DNA of 64,000 nt from Flavobacterium kayseriense. GTDB lineage: Bacteria > Bacteroidota > Bacteroidia > Flavobacteriales > Flavobacteriaceae. The notes under the pieces were generated by a model, which had not been told where the DNA came from, made no database searches, and saw only the letters and a program-made list of their open reading frames with translations. The stretch lies in assembly GCF_014305095.1 (NCBI RefSeq), contig NZ_JACRUI010000004.1, forward strand, positions 186,001-250,000, given 5' to 3'. A program made the translations under genes and the position numbers. Numbering within the stretch: position 1 is the stretch's first letter; every line of letters begins with the position of its first letter. Shown here in pieces: positions 1-9,739 of the stretch.

Positions 1-1
1 T

Positions 2-169
2 ATACAAAAAGATTCCCTCTACGAAATCGAAAAAATAATGAGGTTGCATCAAGATCTGGAGGTTAACTTGGAGGGAATAGATATTGTTTTAAATCTATTA
101 CAAAAGATTGATGACTTACAAAAAGAAATGCTAGCACTTAAAAACCGCTTGTCATTATACGAAAATTAA
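2..169 (+). CDS. cbpM: Chaperone modulator CbpM, C-terminal fragment
   Basis: An open frame enters from the left edge and stops at TAA 167-169, giving about 55 residues. The helical, acidic C-terminus contains the run MRLHQDLEVNLEGIDIVLNL followed by a leucine-rich coil and ends LKNRLSLYEN. I recognise this as the tail of the MerR-like CbpM family, which in Bacteroidota modulates the DnaJ-type co-chaperone CbpA. The rest of the gene, and a probable cbpA partner, lie outside the window. The assignment rests on remembered family similarity; the partial status is certain. Confidence 0.7.
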   Translation: MQKDSLYEIEKIMRLHQDLEVNLEGIDIVLNLLQKIDDLQKEMLALKNRLSLYEN

Positions 170-434
170 GTTCGAGCATTTTACTTTAGGTCGATAGTAA
201 TACAAAAGAAACTTGGCATTAAAGTAAACGCAAACTAAAGCCAATAATTTAACCAAGTAAAATTTCTTACTTTTTTAGCTTTTTTCTAAAAAAAATATAA
301 AATTATTACTACCTTGTTTACTTTTTTATTTACTATAAATAAAGTTACAAAGTAACAGTTTACTTGAAGTCAAGTTTTCAAATTCGACCAAGAGTTTCCT
401 TAGTAAAAATTTTAAAGTTAAAAATTAGAATCCG

Positions 435-3400
435 ATGAATAAATCGAGCCAAAAACTTTTGGATCACATTAATAAAGACGCTTCCCTTTTTGATTTCATA
501 CAGAAATGGGACGTAGATGGCCTAATATACACCGATATTATCAATCCTGAAAACGTCTGGATTAATTCAAAACTATGTACAAGTTTAGGTTATGATTACA
601 ACGAATATTTTAATCTTGAAAACATAGTAGAGACTACCGACCTATATGCCTATACCAAGGAAAAAGTTGTGGTACTGATTCATAAAAACGGATCAAAGCA
701 TAGTATGAAATGCAAACATAAAACCATTACAAATAGCCTTGGAGAAACGATCGCCTATGTAAGCTGTTTCAGAGGATCAAATTTAAATCCTGACCCTCAG
801 AAGTATTTGAAGAAATTGAAAAAACAAGGAGAGTTTCTTGAAAAATCAAACGAAGCTGCACTAATTGGGTATTGGGAAGTAAACCTAAAAAAACAAAAAA
901 TATTTTGGAGTAGAATTACAAGAGAAATTCACGAAGTTCCATCAGATTACACTACAAATTTAGAAACTGCAATTAATTTTTTTGTTGAGGGTAAAGCCAA
1001 AGAGAGTATAATACGTCACTTTAATTCCTGTGTGACTGAAGGAACATCGTATGACCTAGAATTACAAATAACAACCTTCAAAGGAAATCTCAAATGGGTT
1101 AGAGCGATAGGTCAAGCCATTTCATCAAAGGGTATCTGTACAAAAGTGTATGGAACTTTTCAGGATATAACGAAGGTCAAGGAAGCTAATTTATCTTTAC
1201 AACAACAAAAAGAAAAGTTACAGAGTATCATAATATCTACTAATTCCGGTACATGGGAATGGAATATTCAAACTGATGAAACGCAGCATAATGAGATATG
1301 GGCTAATATTATAGGTTATTCACTTGATGAGATAGCGCCAGTAACTACCGAGAAATGGAGGAATTTAATTCACCCCGATGATGTGATTGTGTCTAATTTA
1401 AAAATGAAAGATTGCTTTGATCAAAAGGTAGATCACTATGAAGCTGAGTACCGAATTAGGCATAAGGATGGCCATTGGATTTGGGTTCTCGATAAAGGAA
1501 AAATAATTAGTAGGACGGCAGACAATAAGCCTTTACTGATGTTTGGCATTCATACGGATATAACAGAGCAAAAAAAATCGGTTTTAAGGAACATGCTTTT
1601 TATTGAGCAGACTCCTACTGCTATTGCTATGTTAGATACCCAAATGAAATACCTAGCCGCTTCTAAAAAATGGCAAGAAGACTATAAATTAACTACTAAA
1701 AATATTGTTGGAGTATCTCATTATGAACTATTTCCCAGAACTAGCGATAAATGGAAACAACATCATCAAAATTGTTTAAAAGGAATACCAATTAAGCGTG
1801 AAGAGGAAAAATTTTTTAGAAAAGATGGCTCTGTACAATGGATTTCTTGGGAATTAAAACCGTGGTTCAATGACAATGGAACTGTGGGCGGCATCTTGAT
1901 ACACACCGCAAATATTACAGCCAGAAAAAAGACAGAAGAGCAGCTTAGAATTAGTGAAGCCGCTTTTAGAGGAAATTTTGAGAACGCTGCCGTAGGAATG
2001 GCCTTCATTGATAAAAACGGAAAATGGCTGAAAGTAAATTCTAGAATTTGCGAAATTTTAGGATACACAAAGGAAGAACTAGTACAAAAAACATTTCAAG
2101 AGATAACACATCCCGATGATCTTGAACTTGACATGCAGCTCTTAAAAGAAATCATTCAAGGAAAAAGAACTTATTATCACATGAAAAAAAGGTACTTTTC
2201 TAAGGATAATAAAATGGTATACATCATTTTAGGAGTTTCAGCAGTTAGAGACGAAGGAAATGAAATTTTATACTTTATTTCTCAAATTATAGACATTACT
2301 GCTCAAAAAGTAGCCGAACAACAATTAGAAGAGAATAATGCCAAGATAAAAGCATTATTTGAAGCAAGTACCCACGTTGCACTGATCGAAACCGATCAAC
2401 ACGGATTAATTACAACGTTTAATAAAGGAGCTGAAAATTTGCTAGGATATGGTAAAGAAGAAATGATAAATAAGCACACTCCAATTGTGATTCATCTTGA
2501 AGAAGAAATTAAAGAAAGGTCAAAAGAAATTTTAGAGGAGCACAATGACGTAGTTAAAGGGTTTGATGTTTTTATTTACAGGGCAAGCAAAGGACAATTT
2601 GAAACTAGAGAATGGACCTATGTTAAAAGTGATGGGTCTCAATTTCCTGTTCAATTAACTGTAACCGCAGTAGTTAGGGATAATAAAATTACAGGGTATT
2701 TAGGAGTAGCAGCAGATATTAGTTACATCAAAAAAACCGAAAAAGATATTCAATCATTACTTGAAGTCACGAAAGACCAAAACGAACGATTAAAAAACTT
2801 TGCACATATCGTGTCACATAATTTACGTTCGCATTCTGGGAATATAGGAATGATGCTCGATCTATACGCACACGAATACCCTGAAATGCAAAACAATGAA
2901 TACATTGAATTACTAAATAGTGCCTCTACTAATCTAAAAGAGACAATAGCTCACTTGAATGAGATTGTTTTAATGAATACCGTTATAGCAGAAAACTTAG
3001 ATCGACTAAATTTACATTCTTATATGGAGAAAACCATAAAAAACGTGAGTGCTATAGCTAATGGAGCTGCAGTGCAAATTGAAAACGGAATTGACTCATC
3101 GATAGAAATACTGGCTATTCCTGCTTATTTAGAAAGTATTTTGTTAAATTTTGTAACAAATGGTATAAAATATAGCACTAATGATAGAGAAAGTTTTATC
3201 AAAGTATACGCCACATACGAACAAGAATATGTTGTGCTACACATCGAGGATAACGGAATAGGCATCGATTTAAAGAAGAATGGAGATAAACTATTTGGTA
3301 TGTATAAAACATTTCACACGAATAAGGATGCTCGTGGGATTGGATTGTTTATATCAAAAAATCAAATAGAATCAATGAACGGTAAAATTAAAGTCGAAAG

Positions 3401-3455
3401 TGAAGTAAATGTAGGAACAACATTTAAAATATATTTTAATTATGAAAAAAATTAA
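435..3455 (+). CDS. Multi-PAS sensor histidine kinase
   Basis: A soluble sensor kinase of 1006 residues with no signal peptide or membrane span. About six PAS/PAC modules follow each other (roughly 20-120, 135-250, 260-378, 385-495, 505-622, 635-763), separated by short coils such as the one near 250. The transmitter follows: the phospho-acceptor His is at about residue 795 in FAHIVSHNLRSH, a form common in Flavobacteriia. The HATPase has an N box near 902, DNGIGID near 938 and RGIGLFI near 966. The last 14 bases overlap the response regulator gene, so the two are translationally coupled and almost certainly form a phosphorelay pair. The sensed signal cannot be told from sequence. Confidence 0.92.
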   Translation: MNKSSQKLLDHINKDASLFDFIQKWDVDGLIYTDIINPENVWINSKLCTSLGYDYNEYFNLENIVETTDLYAYTKEKVVVLIHKNGSKHSMKCKHKTITNSLGETIAYVSCFRGSNLNPDPQKYLKKLKKQGEFLEKSNEAALIGYWEVNLKKQKIFWSRITREIHEVPSDYTTNLETAINFFVEGKAKESIIRHFNSCVTEGTSYDLELQITTFKGNLKWVRAIGQAISSKGICTKVYGTFQDITKVKEANLSLQQQKEKLQSIIISTNSGTWEWNIQTDETQHNEIWANIIGYSLDEIAPVTTEKWRNLIHPDDVIVSNLKMKDCFDQKVDHYEAEYRIRHKDGHWIWVLDKGKIISRTADNKPLLMFGIHTDITEQKKSVLRNMLFIEQTPTAIAMLDTQMKYLAASKKWQEDYKLTTKNIVGVSHYELFPRTSDKWKQHHQNCLKGIPIKREEEKFFRKDGSVQWISWELKPWFNDNGTVGGILIHTANITARKKTEEQLRISEAAFRGNFENAAVGMAFIDKNGKWLKVNSRICEILGYTKEELVQKTFQEITHPDDLELDMQLLKEIIQGKRTYYHMKKRYFSKDNKMVYIILGVSAVRDEGNEILYFISQIIDITAQKVAEQQLEENNAKIKALFEASTHVALIETDQHGLITTFNKGAENLLGYGKEEMINKHTPIVIHLEEEIKERSKEILEEHNDVVKGFDVFIYRASKGQFETREWTYVKSDGSQFPVQLTVTAVVRDNKITGYLGVAADISYIKKTEKDIQSLLEVTKDQNERLKNFAHIVSHNLRSHSGNIGMMLDLYAHEYPEMQNNEYIELLNSASTNLKETIAHLNEIVLMNTVIAENLDRLNLHSYMEKTIKNVSAIANGAAVQIENGIDSSIEILAIPAYLESILLNFVTNGIKYSTNDRESFIKVYATYEQEYVVLHIEDNGIGIDLKKNGDKLFGMYKTFHTNKDARGIGLFISKNQIESMNGKIKVESEVNVGTTFKIYFNYEKN

Positions 3456-3828
3456 TATTGCCTGCATAATTGATGATGATCCAATTTTTGTTTTTGGAAC
3501 AAAAAAAATCATGGAAATGACTAACTTTTGCGAAAGCATAGTTGTGTATGAAAATGGAAAAGAGGCCTACGAAAGTTTAAAAGCAATTATTCTTGCCAAT
3601 GAACCTCAGCCTGATATCATCTTACTAGATTTAAATATGCCTGTTTGGGATGGATGGCAATTTTTAGATGAATTTATTCAAATTCCTAATAAAAAAACAA
3701 TAACAATTTACATCATAACAAGCTCTGTAGATCCTGCTGATGTCCAGAAAGCTAAAAAGTATGATGCGATAAGCAGCTACATAGTAAAACCAATCACAAC
3801 AGCTGAACTAAAGAAAATTTTAAATTAA
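3442..3828 (+). CDS. CheY-like single-domain response regulator
   Basis: A 128-residue receiver domain without an output domain. The acidic pocket is D11-D13, the phospho-acceptor is D63 in LLDLNMP, the switch Thr/Ser is near 93-94, and the conserved Lys is K116 in VKP. The start lies inside the 3' end of the upstream kinase gene (14-base overlap). It should take phosphate from that kinase and act by protein contact. Such stand-alone receivers beside PAS kinases are frequent in Flavobacteriia; the downstream target is unknown. Confidence 0.93.
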   Translation: MKKINIACIIDDDPIFVFGTKKIMEMTNFCESIVVYENGKEAYESLKAIILANEPQPDIILLDLNMPVWDGWQFLDEFIQIPNKKTITIYIITSSVDPADVQKAKKYDAISSYIVKPITTAELKKILN

Positions 3829-4281
3829 ATAAGCTTATAGGCTTTGATATTACGTAGAGCAAATCATTAATAGTACTAAGTTTGTTCATCACTTTTGCGT
3901 TACCTCCCCTCTAAATACCACCAATTTTTTTTTCATCACTATAATTAGGAATTAAGTTTAGCTTATAGCTGCTGATTGATACCTAGTAGACTATTTAATT
4001 GATATAAGTACCAGTTTCATCCGCCTAAAATACACGAGCAGAAAAACTGATTTGCTAAAAAGCAGGGCTATACTCTACTTACTATTTTATCACATTTGAT
4101 TTTTATAAACAGAAGTAAATAGTTTGACAGCAACAAATTAAGAATAAACGATAATTAATTTGCCCTTTTTTATGCTTACAATGCAGTATTTTTTTGTAAT
4201 ATCACACTCTAAAATGCTATATTTAAAAATTACGTTACCATAATTTACTTGGTGGCGGTACAACATACATAAAAAAAGTCT
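3829..4281. other. Intergenic stretch, no gene recognised
   Basis: About 450 bases between the response regulator and the antiporter. I see no convincing open frame, RNA gene or strong hairpin. It is AT-rich and probably holds the promoter of the antiporter gene. Confidence 0.5.
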
Positions 4282-5496
4282 ATGACAATCATAATCGCAC
4301 TTTGCCTTTTATTACTAGTTGCATATTTATTTGATCTAACAGCAGCTCGCACACAAATCCCTTCTGTAATCTTACTGTTGGTTTTAGGGTGGTTCGTTAG
4401 AGAAGCAACGCTATTACTAGATATCGAAATCCCAGATCTAAGCTCTACTCTACCTATTCTTGGTACAATTGGTCTGATTTTAATTGTTCTAGAAGGCTCG
4501 CTTGAACTAGAGCTAAATAAATCTAAAATAGGATTGATTAAAAAATCCTCTTTAGGGGCTTTTCTTCCACTGGTAGTCCTAGCCATAGCCTTAGCTTATA
4601 TGATGCATTATTACGGCGGTTATTCCTTCAAAGACTGTCTGACAAACGCAATTCCATTTTGCGTGATTAGTAGCGCAATAGCGATACCTAGCGTACGAAA
4701 CTTAAGCAAAGATCAAAAAGAGTTTATTATTTATGAAAGTAGTTTATCTGATATTTTTGGTGTGATTCTATTTAATTTTGTAGCATTCAACGCAACCTTT
4801 GGACTGGAAACTTTCGGGTATTTTTGTCTTGAATTATTAATAATAATTGTGATCTCCTTTGTAGCTACGATTTTACTATCTTTTTTACTTAATAAAATAG
4901 ACCATCATATCAAGTTTGTACCGATCATTCTTCTAATTATATTAATCTACGAAATTTCTAAAATTTGGCATCTACCTGCTTTAATATTCATTCTTGTTTT
5001 TGGATTGTCTATTGGTAATTTAGATGAGTTAAAAGGATACAAATGGACACAAAGTTTCCGTTTAGATTTGTTAAACAAAGAGGTTTCTAAATTTAAAGAA
5101 CTTATTATTGAAGCTACTTTTTTAGTTCGTGCTTTGTTCTTTTTACTTTTTGGATACCTGATCAAAACATCTGAAATAATTAATACAGACACGCTAGGAT
5201 GGGCAGGAATAATAGTTTTGATGCTATTTGTGCTTCGCTTTATTCAACTAAAAATGTCCAAAATACCGCTATCACCATTGCTTTTCGTAGCGCCAAGAGG
5301 ATTGATTACCATTTTATTGTTTTTAACTATTGCACCCGAAAGCACAATCGATATTGTAAACAAGTCACTGATCATACAAGTTATTTTACTAACTGCTATT
5401 GTGATGATGCTAGGTTTGATGATAACTTCTAAAAAAGGAGAGCAAAAAATTGAAAAACCAATAGAAGGAACCCCGGAGGAATCCCCTTTGATCTAA
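4282..5496 (+). CDS. Cation:proton antiporter (Na+/H+ exchanger domain)
   Basis: A 404-residue integral membrane protein with about 12 hydrophobic segments beginning at the N-terminus (MTIIIALCLLLLVAYLFDLT). Features of the CPA exchanger fold are visible: the polar TARTQIPSVILLLVLGW-type segment near 22-40, and a SSAIAIPSV and ESSLSDIFGVILF pair around 130-160, where the acidic residue of the ion site is expected. It ends shortly after the last membrane segment with a charged tail, so there is no regulatory TrkA-type domain. Its likely role is exchange of Na+ or K+ for protons; ion specificity cannot be read. Confidence 0.8.
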   Translation: MTIIIALCLLLLVAYLFDLTAARTQIPSVILLLVLGWFVREATLLLDIEIPDLSSTLPILGTIGLILIVLEGSLELELNKSKIGLIKKSSLGAFLPLVVLAIALAYMMHYYGGYSFKDCLTNAIPFCVISSAIAIPSVRNLSKDQKEFIIYESSLSDIFGVILFNFVAFNATFGLETFGYFCLELLIIIVISFVATILLSFLLNKIDHHIKFVPIILLIILIYEISKIWHLPALIFILVFGLSIGNLDELKGYKWTQSFRLDLLNKEVSKFKELIIEATFLVRALFFLLFGYLIKTSEIINTDTLGWAGIIVLMLFVLRFIQLKMSKIPLSPLLFVAPRGLITILLFLTIAPESTIDIVNKSLIIQVILLTAIVMMLGLMITSKKGEQKIEKPIEGTPEESPLI

Positions 5497-5502
5497 ATAA
5501 AT

Positions 5503-5539
5503 AGCCGCTAAAAAGTTGATTACTTCCTAGCGGCTCTTT
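5503..5539. terminator. Terminator-like hairpin between convergent genes
   Basis: The arms AGCCGCTA (5503-5510) and TAGCGGCT (5528-5535) enclose a 17-base loop, followed by a short T-run on the + strand. It lies between the convergent antiporter and beta-barrel genes. The loop is long, so its strength is uncertain. Confidence 0.55.
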
Positions 5540-5541
5540 TA

Positions 5542-6177
5542 TTACTTAAGCATAAAATTAAGACCAATATTAAAACTAGTGCGACTATTTGTAATACTGG
5601 AACCTGAGTTTTCTTTAAAAATATCTATAAACCCTACTTGCTCATCATACTCTAATGAAAGTTTCAATTTTTCTGAAAGCGGAATCTTTACGCCAACTCC
5701 TAACGAAGCACCAAAATCCATTGTGTTAAAGACTTTTGTTAATTTAGTATCAAAAGTAGTTTCTTTTGCATTTAGTAAAACCCCTGCATACGGTCCAAAA
5801 TGCAAATACCAGTTTCTTTTTCTACCAAAGTGCCAGCTTGCCAGTACAGGAATGGTCAAATAATTTAAATTAAAATTTGTTTTATAGGAATCTTGGAGAG
5901 AAGGATCGAAAGACGAATTTTCTACAAAACCATTATCCCATCCCTTTTTGTCATAAATTAATTTACTTTTCAAACTCCATCTACTAGAGAAAAAATAATC
6001 TGCTGAGGCACTCAAATTAAACGCAGTACTTACGTCAGAGTTACCCTCATTATTTCCGACTGAGCTAAAATTAATGCCTGAATTAACACCTAACTCAATG
6101 TCTCCCTTACTATTTTGACCAAATGTTGCTATTGAAATCCCAAGTGCTAAAACACTACAATACCCTTTTAAATTCAT
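5542..6177 (-). CDS. Outer-membrane beta-barrel protein (porin-family, PF13568-like)
   Basis: 211 residues with a signal peptide (MNLKGYCSVLALGISIATFGQ) and then alternating amphipathic strands typical of the small outer-membrane barrels of Bacteroidota. Strand-like blocks such as ADYFFSSRWSLKSKLIYDKK and LNYLTIPVLASWHFG precede a last strand ending in aromatic/hydrophobic residues (SFNIGLNFMLK). It probably sits in the outer membrane. No specific ligand or enzymatic role is visible. It is a single gene, convergent with the antiporter. Confidence 0.8.
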   Translation of the reverse strand: MNLKGYCSVLALGISIATFGQNSKGDIELGVNSGINFSSVGNNEGNSDVSTAFNLSASADYFFSSRWSLKSKLIYDKKGWDNGFVENSSFDPSLQDSYKTNFNLNYLTIPVLASWHFGRKRNWYLHFGPYAGVLLNAKETTFDTKLTKVFNTMDFGASLGVGVKIPLSEKLKLSLEYDEQVGFIDIFKENSGSSITNSRTSFNIGLNFMLK

Positions 6178-6234
6178 TGCTTTTTTTTTCGCAAATGTAT
6201 CAAATAAATAGTAGGAAAAACACTAGCCATTAAC

Positions 6235-7359
6235 TTAAATTTTCTTCAAGGCGGCTATTAAAAGATCAACATCATTTTTAGTGTTAAATTGACTAAATGA
6301 GATGCGTAAACTTGGTTTTTTTAGATCTTCCACTGATAACATTTGTTCCAATACGTGAGAAGGCCTAATACTACCACTCTGACAGGCGCTACCACGGGAA
6401 ACAGCAATTCCCTGCATATCTAAATGAAATAAAATCATAGCTGTTTTATCATTTGTAAAAGGCAACTGAACGTTGAGCATTGTATAAAAACCCTCTTTAC
6501 TCCCGTTTATTTGATAGCCTTCAAGTTCTTGATCTAGTTGCTTTAATAAATAAGTACGTAAATTTGAAATATGCTTTTCGTCTTGTTCTAAATTATCATA
6601 AGAGATAGTTAGCGCCTTAGCCATTCCGGCAATTTGATGTAGAGCCTCGGTTCCTGGCCTAAGTCCTTTTTCCTGCTCTCCACCGTGAAAAAGGGGCTGT
6701 AATCCCGAATTTTTTCGAATAAATGCAAAACCAACACCTTTAGGACCATGGAACTTATGAGCGCTTGCCACTATAAAATCAGCAGAAACAACTTGTAAGT
6801 CGATAGTCTTTTTACCAATTGACTGTACCGTATCTGAGTGAAACAAGACATTATGCTCCCTACAAATCACTCCAACTCTTTCTAAGTCTAAAACAGTCCC
6901 TATTTCATTATTTACATGCATCAAGCTAACTAACGTTTTGACATCCTGAGCTAATAACTCCACTAGGTTCGTCAGGTCAATTTCTCCATTTGGTTTAACC
7001 GCAACAAAATCTACTTGAATACTATATTCCTTTTGCAACGCTAGAACCGTCTCTAAAACTGCATGGTGTTCAATTTTACTAGTGATGATTCTTTTGACTT
7101 TTAAGTCAACTACAGCCGATCGCAAAATCCAATTGTTGGCCTCTGTACCACAAGAAGTAAAAATAATTTCTTGAGCCGAAACATTAAATTGCTTCGCAAT
7201 AGACTTTCTAGATAATTCTAAAATACTTTTAGCGTTGCGCCCGTAACTGTGTGTAGACGAAGGATTACCGTAATCATGTGACATAACTTTTGTCATTTCT
7301 TCAATAACCAAGGGATGTACTGCCGTAGTAGAGGCATTGTCGAGATATACTTTGTTCAT
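6235..7359 (-). CDS. Cysteine desulfurase (NifS/IscS type)
   Basis: A 374-residue PLP enzyme of fold type I. The N-terminus VYLDNASTTAVHPLV, the PLP-lysine motif ASAHKFHGPKGVGF and the active-site cysteine loop SRGSACQSGS are all present. It converts cysteine to alanine plus a persulfide for Fe-S cluster or thio-modification chemistry. The length and short active-site loop fit the NifS/IscS (group I) class. It is monocistronic here, not next to iscU, so its sulfur acceptor is not shown by context. Confidence 0.92.
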   Translation of the reverse strand: MNKVYLDNASTTAVHPLVIEEMTKVMSHDYGNPSSTHSYGRNAKSILELSRKSIAKQFNVSAQEIIFTSCGTEANNWILRSAVVDLKVKRIITSKIEHHAVLETVLALQKEYSIQVDFVAVKPNGEIDLTNLVELLAQDVKTLVSLMHVNNEIGTVLDLERVGVICREHNVLFHSDTVQSIGKKTIDLQVVSADFIVASAHKFHGPKGVGFAFIRKNSGLQPLFHGGEQEKGLRPGTEALHQIAGMAKALTISYDNLEQDEKHISNLRTYLLKQLDQELEGYQINGSKEGFYTMLNVQLPFTNDKTAMILFHLDMQGIAVSRGSACQSGSIRPSHVLEQMLSVEDLKKPSLRISFSQFNTKNDVDLLIAALKKI

Positions 7360-7593
7360 TACTGTTTATTAAAAAATTAGATAAGAAATAAAAAGAGACA
7401 ATTAAGATCTGTATCCATTCTTACTCTACTGCAAAGATAATCATTTCATCTATTGTACTTGAGTACAAGAGCAAGGCTTACCTTTATTCTTTTTGGGTCA
7501 AAAAAATTAATATATTGTTAAAATAGCTGTTTTTAAAGGAGACCGCAGTTGAAACAACTTAAAAATTCTATTTTTGTTACAAATATGTAAAAC

Positions 7594-8544
7594 ATGAAAA
7601 AAGTTATTAGTCTATTAATTATCGTCTTTGCAATAAACAGTTGCGATGATGGAAATTTAATACAGGAAAATATTAGTTTTGAAGATGTAGAAACAGTAGA
7701 AAGCTGTACTAATGGTATTATTTACAAGTTAAAAGATCAGGAAGCGCTAATAGTAGACATTCCTGCTACTACGTTTACCAATGAAACAACTACAAAAACA
7801 TTAGATATTAACACGACAAACAGAGTGGTGTACCGTTTTTACAATGGAACTGTATCAACTGATAACATATGCGCAACTATCCCACCTGCTACACCAATTG
7901 TAACGGATCAATGGAGTGCTTCTGATGGACAAATAGTGGTTACCACGACTCCTATAAAAGAGACTAATGCGACTACTAATGGTACTAAAATAACTGGTTA
8001 CAACCATAACATTACATTTAACAATGTGACGTTTGCAAAAAGTAATGGGAACCAAACTTACCCCACATTTCCTTTTGGAAATTACACCACTACCGCTACC
8101 ACCCTACCCTTTTTATTTGATCAAACACTAGATAAATGTAGTACATCTAATCAGGTTTACAACTTTACAAGTAGCGAAGCGATGCAGTTAAATATTGATC
8201 CTAGCTTAATCGCAAATCAAGTTACTCCCTTAAATACGCCTAGAACAGGTTTACTAACAAGCACTACAAACAGCCTAACGTATCGTTTATTCTCAGGCGG
8301 TGTTTTAACAAATAGCTACTTTTGTAATACTGTTACACCTACTACCCCAACCGTAAATCAAGAGTGGAGTGCAGTTGCTGGAGTTAGTGCCGCAAGTGGC
8401 ATAATAGAGGTCACTACCACTACTAGTGGACCCAATACTTTCAGGCATACTATCGTGCTAAAAAAGGTCACGTTTAAGAAAGGAAATGACAGCTTTTTGT
8501 TAGCAGATAGTTATAGTTTTGGAGACCTTTTCACCACCAATTAA
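7594..8544 (+). CDS. Lipoprotein with an internal duplication, function unknown
   Basis: 316 residues beginning with a lipoprotein signal; the lipobox cysteine is C17 in AINSCDDG. The body holds two related halves. Each contains a block that runs 'TxxVxYRxYNG/FSGG ... NxxC(A/N)T(I/V)xPxTPxVxxxWSA ... GxIxVTTT' (about residues 70-125 and 220-285), and each half ends with a 'xFKK/FAKxN' strand. The composition is Thr/Ser/Asn-rich, as in surface lipoproteins. The two copies point to tandem duplication of a roughly 140-residue beta domain. I do not recognise a named family. Confidence 0.75.
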   Translation: MKKVISLLIIVFAINSCDDGNLIQENISFEDVETVESCTNGIIYKLKDQEALIVDIPATTFTNETTTKTLDINTTNRVVYRFYNGTVSTDNICATIPPATPIVTDQWSASDGQIVVTTTPIKETNATTNGTKITGYNHNITFNNVTFAKSNGNQTYPTFPFGNYTTTATTLPFLFDQTLDKCSTSNQVYNFTSSEAMQLNIDPSLIANQVTPLNTPRTGLLTSTTNSLTYRLFSGGVLTNSYFCNTVTPTTPTVNQEWSAVAGVSAASGIIEVTTTTSGPNTFRHTIVLKKVTFKKGNDSFLLADSYSFGDLFTTN

Positions 8545-8574
8545 AAAGAGAAAATCAGTCCTAATACCATATAA

Positions 8575-8620
8575 AAAAAACCCTCATTTGTTAGTTCAAA
8601 TGAGGGCTTTTTTTTTGCTT
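8575..8620 (+). terminator. Rho-independent terminator
   Basis: CCCTCATTTG (8581-8590) pairs perfectly with CAAATGAGGG (8597-8606) around a 6-base loop and is followed by a T-run. An A-run precedes it, so it can serve the convergent Smr gene as well. Confidence 0.9.
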
Positions 8621-8630
8621 TACAATAGTA

Positions 8631-9182
8631 CTACCGATTACTTTGTTTGATATAAACTTCAGTAGCACCTTGACCATATTTTTGATAATTTGCTTCTTTA
8701 AAATCAATATTATCGTACCGACCTAATAAGAAATCAAGCTCGGCTTTTAAAACGCCTTCTCCAACTCCGTGAATAAAAACGATCTTAGGAATACGGTTTC
8801 TTATCGCAAATTCGATATGACGTTTTGCCGTTTCAGACTGTAAAGTCAAAATATCATAATTAGACATTCCGCGTTTATTGGGCACTAATTTTTCGATATG
8901 TAAATCGAATTCTGGCGCCGAAACTTCGTGCTTATCCTTACGTTCTTTGACAAAACTGCGTGGTTTTGGGATGGCTTTTTCCTTTTTTATTTCATCTACA
9001 TTGATTCTTTTAATAGAATCCATTAAATTACTGGAATCGTTTACTTTAAGTAGTTCGTTGACAAAAAATGTCATCATAAAACCCTCCTCAGTTTCGATGG
9101 TAACCTCCTGCCCTTTGGTACTAATTACCACACCGTTTATGGCTTCGTCTAATACTGAAACTTTATCTCCTTTATTGAACAT
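8631..9182 (-). CDS. Smr-domain protein (MutS2 C-terminal-like, DUF2027-type)
   Basis: The start is taken at MFNKGDKVSVLDEA because the N-terminal KOW/DUF2027-like beta segment begins there; an upstream in-frame ATG at 9224 would only add a basic tail inside the next gene. The product is 183 residues. The N-terminal part (about 1-60) resembles the MutS2 linker and the C-terminal 80 residues form a Smr domain (FDLHIEKL, then IVFIHGVGEGVLKAEL with the HGxGxG loop). Smr domains bind or cleave nucleic acid. It overlaps the end of the upstream small membrane gene by 11 bases, so they form an operon. Confidence 0.8.
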   Translation of the reverse strand: MFNKGDKVSVLDEAINGVVISTKGQEVTIETEEGFMMTFFVNELLKVNDSSNLMDSIKRINVDEIKKEKAIPKPRSFVKERKDKHEVSAPEFDLHIEKLVPNKRGMSNYDILTLQSETAKRHIEFAIRNRIPKIVFIHGVGEGVLKAELDFLLGRYDNIDFKEANYQKYGQGATEVYIKQSNR

Positions 9183-9357
9183 CTTCTTCCTCTTTATCTT
9201 GGTTCTTACTTGGTGTTTTTGCACTTAATCGCATCATGCCGTACATGAAAATCACTATAGCAATTACGGTCACATATACATTTTTATCAGGACTCACCTG
9301 CTCATAAAAAGCAACAACAATGGCGACGATCATTATTAAAATTACAATTTTTTTCAT
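9172..9357 (-). CDS. Small membrane protein, function unknown
   Basis: The start is taken at MKKIVILIMIV; an ATG ten codons upstream is possible. 61 residues: two hydrophobic segments (about 3-17 and 27-45) joined by a short polar loop, then a charged acidic tail ending KEEEDVQ. Its 3' end overlaps the Smr gene start, suggesting coupled translation. I know of no functional assignment; similar small proteins precede the Smr gene in flavobacteria as far as I recall. Confidence 0.6.
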   Translation of the reverse strand: MKKIVILIMIVAIVVAFYEQVSPDKNVYVTVIAIVIFMYGMMRLSAKTPSKNQDKEEEDVQ

Positions 9358-9460
9358 TTCCTTATTTTCAATTCTCAAAAGTAACACTTTTAAAATTGTC
9401 TTTCATTTTTATCGAAAAAGCTTTCTAATAATTTCGTAAATTACACCCAGATAAAAACAC

Positions 9461-9739
9461 ATGAATCTAGAAAAATACATGATCCCCTGCTTGAGCAAAA
9501 CACTCTTTGGAATAGAGTGTTTGGGCTGCGGTTTTCAGCGTTCCCTTCTACTCCTTTTGAGAGGAGATTTTAGAGGTTCTTTTGAAATGTTTCCAGCCAT
9601 TATCCCCTCCCTTTTATTCCTTGTTTTTATCGGTTTGCACTTAGTCAATAATCGTATTTTTAGTCAAAAAATTGTATTTGTTTTTGGAGTCATAAATGTA
9701 GTTTTTATGATTGCCGGTTATGCTTATAAGCATTATTAA
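9461..9739 (+). CDS. DUF2752 family small membrane protein
   Basis: 92 residues with two or three hydrophobic segments and the DUF2752 hallmark CLGCGFQRS (about residues 20-28), in which a CxxCG-type pair precedes an arginine. The family is widespread in Bacteroidota and of unknown function. It is divergent from the gene to its left, with about 75 bases between them. Confidence 0.75.
   Translation: MNLEKYMIPCLSKTLFGIECLGCGFQRSLLLLLRGDFRGSFEMFPAIIPSLLFLVFIGLHLVNNRIFSQKIVFVFGVINVVFMIAGYAYKHY

Noticed and set aside
9183..9224. Upstream ATG for the Smr protein
   Set aside because: It adds a basic leader inside the preceding gene; the domain begins at MFNKGDKV.
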